Made by a program: the position numbers and the translations under genes. Under the pieces are notes generated by a model. The model was not told the DNA's origin. It saw nothing but the letters and a program-made list of their open reading frames with translations, and made no database searches. Below are positions 15,112-24,300 of a stretch of DNA of 64,000 nucleotides, one piece after another (positions within the stretch are counted from its first letter, which is position 1; each line of letters begins with the position of its first letter). Source of the DNA: Asterias amurensis (lineage: Eukaryota; Echinodermata; Asteroidea; Forcipulatida; Asteriidae); the NCBI RefSeq assembly GCF_032118995.1, contig NC_092666.1, positions 10,242,501 to 10,306,500 of the forward strand, given 5' to 3'.

Positions 15112-15156
15112 AGTTGCTTTTAACTTCGACCTCAAGATTCAAGTTTCGGCATTAAG
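15112..15156 (+). other. Candidate 45-nt micro-exon
   Basis: Bounded by TTTTTTACCAG and GTAAGTTT. In one frame (acceptor phase 1, donor phase 2) it encodes VAFNFDLKIQVSAL, an open beta-strand-like peptide. It has a 7-bp-shorter, frameshifted twin at 12039. I could not phase it to the upstream signal-peptide exon. Confidence 0.35.
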
Positions 15157-15284
15157 GTAAGTTTGTGGTCTCCCGGTGCAATACTTGGTGTGCCTTCAGA
15201 TGCCTATAATAACAGGCTTAATTTTCAGCTGAAGTCTTTTATTATTTGCGTGAGAAATTACCTCCTTCTTAAAAACTAATCCTG

Positions 15285-15585
15285 CTCGTTAATCGGCCGT
15301 CCAGCTGGAGGTCTCCTATCTTTTTTTCCACTGGTTAGACGGGGGCATTGTCAGGGTATTCTTTTGTTACTCTGCGGTTTTGCGGGTTGTTCGAGCTCCT
15401 TCTATTCCTTCCTCCGTGGTCGTACGGAGGCCATACTTTCACACGTGCTGGTCACGCACCCTCCATGTCGGGAGGGGGTATATAGCACGAACTTCAGCTG
15501 AAAGTGAAGATAAGTTTTACACATGTATAGGTTTCAATTAATGTTTGTACCAAAATATATTACACAAAAATTTATGGGTGACGGT
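15285..15585. other. GC-richer segment, no gene recognised
   Basis: Contains a TATA-like GGGGGTATATAGC near 15475 and a small inverted CTCCGTGGTCGTACGGAG. No ORF with a recognisable domain follows, so I do not call a promoter. Confidence 0.25.
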
Positions 15586-15589
15586 CATT

Positions 15590-15880
15590 TATCACCAGGA
15601 TTTTGTCAACTGTTTCGCCTCCGGAGTCGGAGGTTACTGGTTCAAATCCTGGCCAGGGCAAGCACAGTTTTTGTTACGACTTAGATTTGAAAAAAATAAT
15701 GGGCGACGGGAATATATCAGTAGGATTTTTTAAGGCTTAACTGATCGAGTTGGTCTAGTGGTAGAACCGTTTGCCTCCGGAGTCGGGTTCAACTCCGTGG
15801 CGGGGCCTTTAAAGTTTTTGTTACAACTGAGTGTTAAGAATTTGGATTGATAGTTGTTTATGCAACCTTACGTAAGTCAC
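15590..15880 (+). mobile_element. tRNA-like SINE, tandem dimer
   Basis: Two tRNA-like heads in tandem, each with a GCCTCCGGAGTCGG anticodon-region segment. The second has an intact A-box-like GGTCTAGTGGTAGAACC. The first keeps a B-box-like GGTTCAAATCC. Between them is the body segment with GGGCGACGGGAA and ATCAGTAGGATTTTTT. The dimer ends with GTGTTAAGAATTTGGATTG, the same 3' end as the trimer at 36590. Confidence 0.75.
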
Positions 15881-16009
15881 ATTTCACCGGGAAAAAACAG
15901 GACGATTATTTTCACACAGGAAGAATATTTCTTAGATCTAAACTTTGGGGAATAAAAAGTGATCTATTTTTTCTATAACCGGAGAACTTCGAAGTTAAAC
16001 GTTTCTCAA

Positions 16010-16215
16010 AATGCATACGTCACAATCACGTTCAGAAATAACTTTATCAAAACGTGAAGATTTAACGTTTTCACAACGTTATTATATTACGTCATGACGC
16101 GACGTTATCTAGACGTTGACAAAACTCCACACTTATCCGTCCGTACAACGTTAAATAAAAACGTTCTCCCAACATTCAAATAACGTCGTAGCGACGTTCA
16201 GGGCACGTTATTATG
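16010..16215. repeat. ACGTT-rich degenerate repeat cluster
   Basis: AACGTT or ACGTT occurs many times at irregular spacing on both strands, and the cluster ends GTTTGCTGGGTA. It looks like the interior and terminus of an unclassified repetitive element. No coding potential. Confidence 0.55.
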
Positions 16216-16276
16216 TTTGCTGGGTATGTACAAATCTGAAAAGGAAAAGGTTAACAAAAAATCTGCAAAGGAAAAC

Positions 16277-16612
16277 GTTAAAGGAACACGTTGCCTTGGA
16301 TCGGACGAGTTGGTCAAAACAAAAGCGTTTGTAACCGTCTTTTTTTATATACTGCATATGGTTGGAAAGCTATTTTAAAAGTAGAATACAATGATCCACA
16401 CAAGTTTGCCTCGAAATTGCGTGGTTTTCCTTCTACTGTGCGAACTAACACGGTCGGCCATTTATGGGAGTCAAAATTTTGACCCCCATAAATGGCCGAC
16501 GTGTTAGTCGACGAGGTAAAAAGAAAACCACGCAATTTTGAGGCATGTTTGTGTGGATCATTGTATTCTACTTTTACAACATCTTTCTACCCATATCCAT
16601 TTTATAAAAAGA
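16277..16612. mobile_element. Fold-back MITE family B, right end lost
   Basis: Starts AAAGGAACACGTTGCCTTGG. The arms meet at GGAGTCAAAATTTTGAC...CCCATAAATGGCCGAC near 16480, giving an almost full-length palindrome. The right arm stops at 16612, where it meets a block of the local duplication mosaic. Complete copies occur at 41410 and 57477. Confidence 0.8.
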
Positions 16613-16715
16613 CGGCCGATTGCTTAGTACAAAACGGATTTGGCAAAATGTACATCCTGAGTCCTGACCAAACTGCTGTAAGTTCTTCCAATTTTGTTGC
16701 TTCAGATTCCAACTG

Positions 16716-16859
16716 ATGAACAATAATTCACCATCAATTGGAGCGTGTTTGCAAATCTCATTGGCCTTTATCCTCCTGATAACAAATATTTCGCTGACAG
16801 CTGCCTTGAAGTTACTCCCGCTGGAAAGCAATGAAATGAATGCTAATGTTCGGAGGTGA
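16716..16859 (+). CDS. Signal-peptide-like first exon, copy 4 (47 aa)
   Basis: Preceded by the same acceptor as the 13474 copy. Reads MNNNSPSIGACLQISLAF, the hydrophobic core, then LPLESNEMNANVRR and stop. It diverges from the 13474 copy after ESNEMNA through a small deletion. A possible donor (AG then GTGACC) overlaps the stop, so it could be an exon rather than a 47-residue protein. Confidence 0.3.
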   Translation: MNNNSPSIGACLQISLAFILLITNISLTAALKLLPLESNEMNANVRR

Positions 16860-16958
16860 CCTCAGAGGGCGTCTCCATAACGACCTGTGTAATTTGCATG
16901 TTTGGGGGTCAAAAATCCACACATGTCGATGTCATAATACACACACACGCCGAGAAAC

Positions 16959-17153
16959 ATGGCGGCGACGCATTACGGTCTGGTAGTATTTTTTGCTGAT
17001 TACCTCAAGGCGATTCGTCGTGGTGAAATTGCCCTGAAATCTAATCATCTGGTGAAGTTTCATTTCGACAATACAACGGGGCAATTCCTTGGAAGTGTTC
17101 AAGCTAGTCAGCGAAACAAGAACTACAAAGTAGAGGTGAAGTACCTTCGTTAA
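16959..17153 (+). CDS. SWIM-zinc-finger-protein-like N-terminal fragment (64 aa)
   Basis: The ATG is in a good context (AAACATGGCGGCG). The peptide contains FFADYLKAIRRGEIAL, then HLVKFHFDNTTG and GSVQASQRNKNYKVEV. This resembles the N-terminal segment common in invertebrate proteins with a later SWIM (CxCx..CxH) zinc finger (RGE, VQAS.R...Y.V). The SWIM motif itself is absent. The frame stops at TAA directly in front of a 15-base A run, as a retroposed or truncated copy would. It may alternatively be a first exon with the donor misjudged. Recognition is by motif memory only. Confidence 0.4.
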   Translation: MAATHYGLVVFFADYLKAIRRGEIALKSNHLVKFHFDNTTGQFLGSVQASQRNKNYKVEVKYLR

Positions 17154-17159
17154 AAAAAA

Positions 17160-19340
17160 AAAAAAGAAATCGCTAACGAACGTGTTTTGTACAATGTTTT
17201 TCGATGGTCGCTTCATTTATAGTTACGTTTATCATTTGTTAGCGGATCGTACTTGGGTGCATGTTGGTTTTTCTGCCTCAGGTTTAGCAAAACAAAAATG
17301 CTTTAGTTCGAGCCGAAACGTAAATTTTAAGAGCACAATGTTGTTGTTTTTTAAGTCACATTAAACAAAGGATTTCCAAATTGTATTTGTTCGGACTATT
17401 TAATACAATTGTAGGATTCAGTCAATGCATAATTTTTAAACAGTGCCAAGCCAAATTTATAGATTTACAGCCTCAGGAAAGACCCTGCTAGGGATGAAAC
17501 ATCAGGCATGAAAGTAAAACTTATACAATGTAGTACATTATTATGATTAGTTATTTATTGTCATGCTTCTATTGAAAACTACTCAGCTGGTACAAATATG
17601 TTTTAGATAAATATCGATATCAATAAATGACAAACTCTTTCTGTCTTAATTTAAATATTGATGTCAATATAAGCCAAGTTCTTTGTATCTTATTGAAATA
17701 TTGATATCAATAAATGCCCAATATTTTGTATCTGATTTAAGCTGCCCCCTTGCCAACTTTTATTTGCTTGGAGGGGGGGGGGGGGTCAAAATTGACGCCA
17801 AAAAATCTTCTTGGAATTTGTGTTCGCAAGAATCCAAACTTTATTTTTTTTGTTTTAATATTGTTTGACTAGAAGTGTTTTATTGCCAGTTATATTAAAT
17901 ATTAACCAATCGGACCTCTTGAAATGGAAATATCGAATATTGTAATTGAAAAAACTAATGAAATATGTCCTATACCGGTACTCGCATTCCCCCAAATGAA
18001 ATACACCACTGATATAACAACCTTAACGAATCAACCTAAATAATTTAATGCCACGTTTTTATTGAATTATGTCAAATTAAAAACAGTTAACAGTATTGAG
18101 AAAAAAAGGCGGAGAAAAAAACAAAAACAGGAATGGGGAAATAAGATTTTTGACAAGAAAGGGGGAAACACTTCAAACAATTTTTTGATCGTTATTTAGG
18201 CTACTTTACCATTGATACAATTAAATTGTGGCGAAATCAGAAACAAAATAATAATGCTCGAATACTTAACAGTACTTGAAAATAACGTGGACAGTATGCC
18301 GAGAGTGCCACCATGAACCACACGGTTGAACACTAGCCACTGCGCCCCAAAAAGTTGCGCCCACATCATATTATAAAAAAGTAGTCCCCAAATTTTCAAA
18401 ATTTGAAATGAGGCTGATAGATTTTAGAGCATTTCGGGTTGGGGCTTATTATGGTTGAAAGGGCTTACGGACAAAGGTTTTTGTGAGTTTATGTATTGCC
18501 CTTTTTCTGTTATGCTTGAGCAGAGAATTGCTAAACATCAGGATAACACATTGGTTTATTTATACGTCTTTTTATAAGTACTATGCAATGTCATCGGCCG
18601 CCATATACTGTGTTCAAACGTGCAATTCATTTGTAGTCGTTGGTGTATTTATATGCCTTTGACATCAGTAAACACCAGCCATGTGCTCTCCAGTGAGCTA
18701 CACAAATGGAGCTCCATGAAAATGCGTAGCGTTGAGAGTTCATTTCATGGGTACAACTTTATTAGTAAAATGAGGATTGTATATTTTAGTTTGGAAAAAC
18801 AAAGTGGATTGTACATCCAATTCATCCGTGAGACGTTGGCGAAATGGCGACCAAATCAGATTGAGCACAAGTGCACTACATGATGTACAGTACATGTTTA
18901 TGACCTCTGTGTAGCTCACTTCAAGGTTTTAATGTTTGCAATGTATAACTGCAATTCCCTCCTCTCTCTTATGTAGATGTCTAGATTTAAAATCACAACG
19001 ATTTCCGGCAGCAAGACTTAACTTGTAAAGTCGTTATTGTTTTCATGTTGTATGCACTGTAAAACGTGTTAAAACAAATATGTACCCACTTTTAAAACAG
19101 GAATGTAAGATTATGTCAGCCGTTTATATATTCTGCAAAGGAAAAACACAATTAGGTGAAATAAAGCCCACCGATGTTAAAAGCGGAGCCATTAACAGCT
19201 CAACAAGGTGGGCTAGGTGAAATACAGATCAGAACTGATCTTTTGTAAGATATAGTACGTAAGAAAATCATACGGCAATTTGTTGATGCCAGGAATTTAT
19301 ATGAATGTATTAAACAAAATACAATACGCCAATATCGGTG
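17160..19340. other. No host gene recognised
   Basis: Contains blocks of the local mosaic (18061-18450), repeated ATTGATATCAATAAATG-type segments near 17600-17720 and a G-run at about 17772. Short ORFs carry no recognisable domain. Confidence 0.4.
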
Positions 19341-19342
19341 TG

Positions 19343-19540
19343 AAGCATCTTCCCATCACAATACGCACCTCAATTTCACTGCCTATTTTCAAGAAAACAC
19401 TTAAAAAACATCTTTTTCCTTAGTGTCTGTTTATTGCTTTATTATTCATCTGCATTGCTATTGTTCGTTTAAAGCGCTGTGGTCTAAATGAAATGGCGCT
19501 ATATAAAAACCCATTGTATTGTATTGTATTGTATTGTATA
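19343..19540 (+). mobile_element. CR1/L2-like retrotransposon 3' end with (TTGTA)n tail
   Basis: Codes for the typical C-terminus LPITIRTSISLPIFKKTLKK then HLFP and stop. After the stop come AAGCGCTGTGG and GGCGCTATATAAA, then a (TTGTA)n tail. It is heavily 5'-truncated. It resembles the end of the 7805-8466 element but has a different tail repeat. Confidence 0.8.
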
Positions 19541-21095
19541 TAAGCATACACACTTACACGCACAAATGAGTTATGTTTATTTTGATGAAAGGTGCAGCCG
19601 TAAGCAATCGTGCTTTATGTAAAATATAAATGATGTGCAGTATTACAAAAAGAAGGAATAAGAAAGAAAATCGCCCCGATCACAGTCAAAATATCAAATA
19701 TTATAATGTTATCCGACATTCGAACTGATGACATGTTGACCCGGACTAATTTAAAATAATGTTCTATTGGGTTTTAGTGTGGTTTTTTTTGGTCGGTATA
19801 TTGAGATAAAATAAATAAATGAGAGGTTTTACTCGTAAGATTTGTTTCCTTTAACTGGAAATCACCAACAGGCTGATTTGGTTCTGGAAATTCCCACTTT
19901 GAGAAACTGAAAATGCAACTCCACCGAATCCAAGTTGTGTTTAGCTATTGAATTTATTTTTCGTGTTGACAAGAGACGGTCGTGTTGCCTTTTGTGACCT
20001 CTATGCCGATTCATCTTGTTCTCTCGCCGCCTGATGTCCCAACACATCTTTGTTGTTTCACCTCTATGTTCCGAAACCCCTTTGTCCTGTCATGTTTCGC
20101 AAAAATATGTCTGAGTTATGGGTTTTATTATTATTCTTTGTAGTCTCTCCTCTCTTTCTATAGTTCTGTTGATACTATTTTTTAAATGCCTTTGATTATT
20201 TTTCACAGAACTCTGGTAAGTACTGAGTGTACTATGCTAATATTCAAGACACATCGGTGTATATGGGTAAAAACCAAAACGAATATTCTTTATCCCCGAT
20301 GCAAATTAGCATATAATATACTAAATCGTTTGCAGTACCCGCTGCTAAAACATAGGATGTAACGTCGGTTGATTGAAACAACGTTTTATTTCTGAGTTAT
20401 TTCTTTATTGTTCAACTTCTTCAACATACAATTATCTTATGCCACTGCCTTGCACTATTACAACTGCCTTGCCACGTCAACTATAGGGTCAAAAACACAG
20501 ACAACAATTATTAAACAATATTTGTCTAACAACTTCAAAACGCCTATGCGAAAAACCAACAAATCCAGGAAAAATTTGGAATTACATAAACTGGCCACGA
20601 GAGGGCGCTGTTGCCTACAGCTCAAATAAAGTTATATAAAACAGGCCCTAACTATAATTACCAAGCACCCCTGGCATGAAATTAACTACTTACGACTAAC
20701 CCATTACAGGAAACCCTCCCAAAACCTATGAATATACTGGGAAGAGAACCCATAAAATGTCCCAAGTCCACCTAGCCTAACGTACATGAAACGCTCCCGT
20801 AATGGCATGACCTAGATTACAAAAAAATACGAAACTATCCCAAAATAAACGTACCCCATTTAAACCCAAGAATAACCACCCAAATCACCAATAATCACAG
20901 CAATACCAACAATGATACATTACCAATGCCTAAAATGTCCTCTTACCGCTGGTTTGGGATCCAGGTCCTCAAAATCTGAACACAAAAAAAACTTAATGAA
21001 AAAACGCGTGGCCCTCAATTGTCCAAATTATTAAACTTATCCAACTCGCAACATAGGATTCCAGGGATTCAAACTGCCTCTAGATATCGGTCAAT
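19541..21095. other. No gene recognised
   Basis: AT-rich sequence with only short ORFs. It lies upstream of the Ig-superfamily gene and may hold its untranslated first exon and promoter, but I cannot place them. Confidence 0.35.
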
Positions 21096-21099
21096 CTCG

Positions 21100-21175
21100 G
21101 TGGTCTAGTTGGTATGACACTGCTCTATAATTGCAAAGGTCGTGGGTTCGAATCCAACCCGAGTAATTTTATGCC
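21100..21175 (+). mobile_element. tRNA-derived SINE head or tRNA pseudogene
   Basis: A-box-like GGTCTAGTTGGTATGAC and B-box GGTTCGAATCC at tRNA-like spacing. The anticodon arm is imperfect (GCTCTATAATTGCAAAGG) and the acceptor stem pairs only partly (CTCGG...CCGAG). I treat it as SINE-derived, not a functional tRNA. Confidence 0.5.
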
Positions 21176-21360
21176 TGTTATAACGTCGAACTTTGTTTGC
21201 CGACGTCTGCACGTCCAACGTTCGTTAGACGTTTTAGTAAGGGAACTCTACGTCCTATTTCTCGTACCGTTCAAACTAATTGTTTTAGTTTTATTTTTGG
21301 AGCTCAACATTTTTTGTTCTTTATTAATACTATTTTTTAACAGGATATTCATCATCAGTC

Positions 21361-24300
21361 ATGATTGGGATAGTAGTATTCGTCGTCACTCTCTGTGCTG
21401 CATGCACCAGTGGCATCTCTCCGAGGCGCTTTGAATTTGAGAGAGGCACTAAAGGGGTTGTACCTTGTCCTGCTATGGTGGATAGAGGCTATGCGGCAAG
21501 TGACACTGAAGCGATATACTGGTATTTCTTACCGAAGGGAAGCTCGCATTCCCCGGAAAGTATAATAACATATTTCCACGGAGTTACTACCCATCAAATC
21601 AGTAATACTGAGCGGTATGACATTCAAGATACTTCGTTGGTGATCACCAACGTAACTGTGTCAGCAGAAGGCACATATAGCTACAGATATGTTCCGTGGG
21701 ATAAAGCACCTGAAGATGGATCAGTTGAAGTTTCTGAAAAGGGTGAGTAACCAAATTCGGTTCTTATACTTATAATAATAACGGGTTCTTATATTATAGC
21801 GCTTTATGACACCCCTCGTGGCGTATTAAAGCGCTCTGTATATACCTGAAAGAGTGGAGCCAAGTGTTGAAAACTTGTATGAAAACATTATTTCTAATCT
21901 AGCACATTGTAATGGGTTATAATGTGATGCGGTGCATAATGCTGTCGATCACGCCAGTATGACTCGTTCTTAAACGTCCGTTTAAAACCTTGCAGGGTCG
22001 TTGCCTTCGGCTCGGGCCTTTATCGCACGGCCGCCGACCCTGCCGGCTGTAAACGTACGTTGAAGAACTCGTCGCTACCCTTTTATTCCCATATTAATTA
22101 ATGGTAGTTTAATACTGAGAACGATTATAAATATAGGTTTTCTCGGTCAAATTCGACAAAAATGAGCAGCCAATTTCATTTTCATGCGTTCGAATTAAAA
22201 CCGTTTTACCTTTCCAGTTGTTACTGCATTTCAAATTCAGACTTCGGCCATTTAATTTCGTTTTGAGGCATTCGAGTTCCTTTAACACTTTAGTAGAATT
22301 CGATTTCGCGCGAATTAGAAAAGCTTGGTGGTTAATAATTGGCTGCTCATTTGCCGCAATTGACCGAGAAAGAGCAGACAATTTAACCACCAAGCTATTC
22401 TTTTTCGCGCAAAATCGAATGCTGCTCAAAAGGGTCATTCGATTTCGTTTTGGGATTTAGTCAAACGTAATGTTGCGTCATTCGAATTAACAAAATAATT
22501 ATTCAATTTAACAGTTCATCAAAGCAGCATTCAAATTCGCAAACGCTTCTGGAGGCGTGTGTGTCACGAAAAAGAATGCTGCTATGCTAAATTGAACAGA
22601 GTGCTTATAAGGAATTTGACTCGACCCAAAACTGAGTTTGAAACACAGTACACTGCAAATCTAGTTGGTCAAAAATTGCCCATTTTGTTTGCCCAACGTT
22701 GGTTCAAATATCAACTGGCTACATAATTGGGCATAATTTAACCAACAGTGGTTGGGCAACAACGTTTATCCAATAGTTGGGCAAACAGTTTGACAAAACA
22801 TATTGGTCAAATCATTTTACCCAAAAGTTGGGTAATATTTTTTGACTAATAGTTGGACAAGTTTGTTTACCATTATGTTGGTTAAAATGTTACCCAATAA
22901 TGTAGTCAATTGATATTAGAACCAACGTTAGGCAACCGTGTTGGGCAAAGGTTGTTACCCAACAAAAGTAGCAATGATTGAGTATTTTTGTTGGTTACTC
23001 CTTTGTTCAATTGTTGGTTAGGCCAAAAAATAAAAAAATACGTTGATCGTCCGGATTTTTTCAAAAAGAGGAAGATGAGTGCCCTTTTTTTTAAAACGTA
23101 AAATGATGCAACTAAACGGCAACCGTGTTGGGCAAAGGTTGTTACCCAACAAAAGTGGCAATGATTGAGTATTTTGTTGGTTACTCCTTTATTCAATTGT
23201 TGGTTAGGTCAAAAAAAAAAAAAAATACGTTGATCGTCCGGACTTTTTTCAAAAAGAGGAAGATGAGTGCCTTTTTTTTAAACGTAAAATGATGCAACAA
23301 AAACTTCAATTCGGAAAGGGCATTTAATTTGCGGTACTCTTTCCACTCTGCATTCATCTGATATGTGCAGTCTATAATGTTTTTAGCCAGTCATTCCTCT
23401 TCACTTCTGCTTCAACTTCTGCTTTGTTGTATCTGCTGGAAGCTGGGCAGCGTAGTATTTTTCGATCTGATGAGGTAAATGTATGTCAGAAGTAACCTGG
23501 TAAAAGAGTCAGCAATCAACAGTGTTCACTGCTTTGTTTCCCTTTTTTTTTTTTTTTTTTTAATTATAATTTCCAAATTATATTGGCTGTATATAATTTT
23601 GACAAGATAACTGAGCCCGATCAAAAAGTCTGGAACACAACGGATTCAATCTAACCCTTGTCTTTCGATCGTTAACGACAACGGACTGTGCAGCCATTCC
23701 CCCACTACACGGGAGTAAACATCAATCTATGCATGGTGGGCTCCGTCCTACTTTACTTCTGAAAACTAAACTGTGTTCCTACACATGAATCAGTGTATTC
23801 TATGGGTATACCTTTAAATATTGGTCGTTGTTAGCATCTTACCTATAATGTTTCAGAGAAGCACTCCATTCCCTAATCTCGAAGAGTATTTTTGACAGCC
23901 AGCCGCCATGATGTTGCTTGTGTGTGTATGTGTATGGCCTATTATACTACTACATATACAGTACGAACATTGTACTTGCAATAATAAAATGCGCACCGGG
24001 AACTTTGCCCAACAACCAGAAAGCTTTGTGCACAACACCATTGGTAACTGTGGTAATTTTGACCAACTTATCGGGCAAATCTTGCCCAACTACAATAATA
24101 ATACACATTGGACCAATCAGTTAACCAATAATTTTGTCAACTTTGCCCAAGCGTGTTGGGCAACGGTTTTGTTTAACCAACGTCCATTATTTTTGACCAA
24201 CAAATTAGTAATGCATTTACCCAACACATTTTTTGACCAACAAATTTGCAGTGTAACAACTGGAAAAACAAAACAGCTTTTATTCGAACGCATGAAAATT

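Larger units (their letters stand above)
11540..18480. repeat. Mosaic of locally duplicated blocks
   Basis: Several blocks recur within 7 kb in different combinations. One is about 120 bp, ending GCCACCATGAACCACAC, at 11677 and 12611, with its end again at 18289. Another runs about 240 bp from AAATACAAAATACATGC at 11853 and 14928. A third is about 260 bp with GACGGCCGATTGCTTAGTAC at 13239 and 14617, partly at 16607. A fourth is GCGTGTTTGCAAATCTC at 11801, 13499, 14873 and 16742. Smaller blocks are shared between 12292-13110 and 18061-18450. Copies are close to identical, implying recent duplication or conversion. Confidence 0.85.

Noticed and set aside
15590..15880. Functional tRNA genes
   Set aside because: A and B boxes are present, but acceptor stems do not pair, heads are in tandem, and a common non-tRNA tail follows: SINE.
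13332..16831. Minus-strand ORF (KANEICKHAPID...) conserved in three places
   Set aside because: Conservation follows from the duplicated DNA blocks; no domain, signal or splice context supports it. The plus-strand signal-peptide frame is the better candidate.
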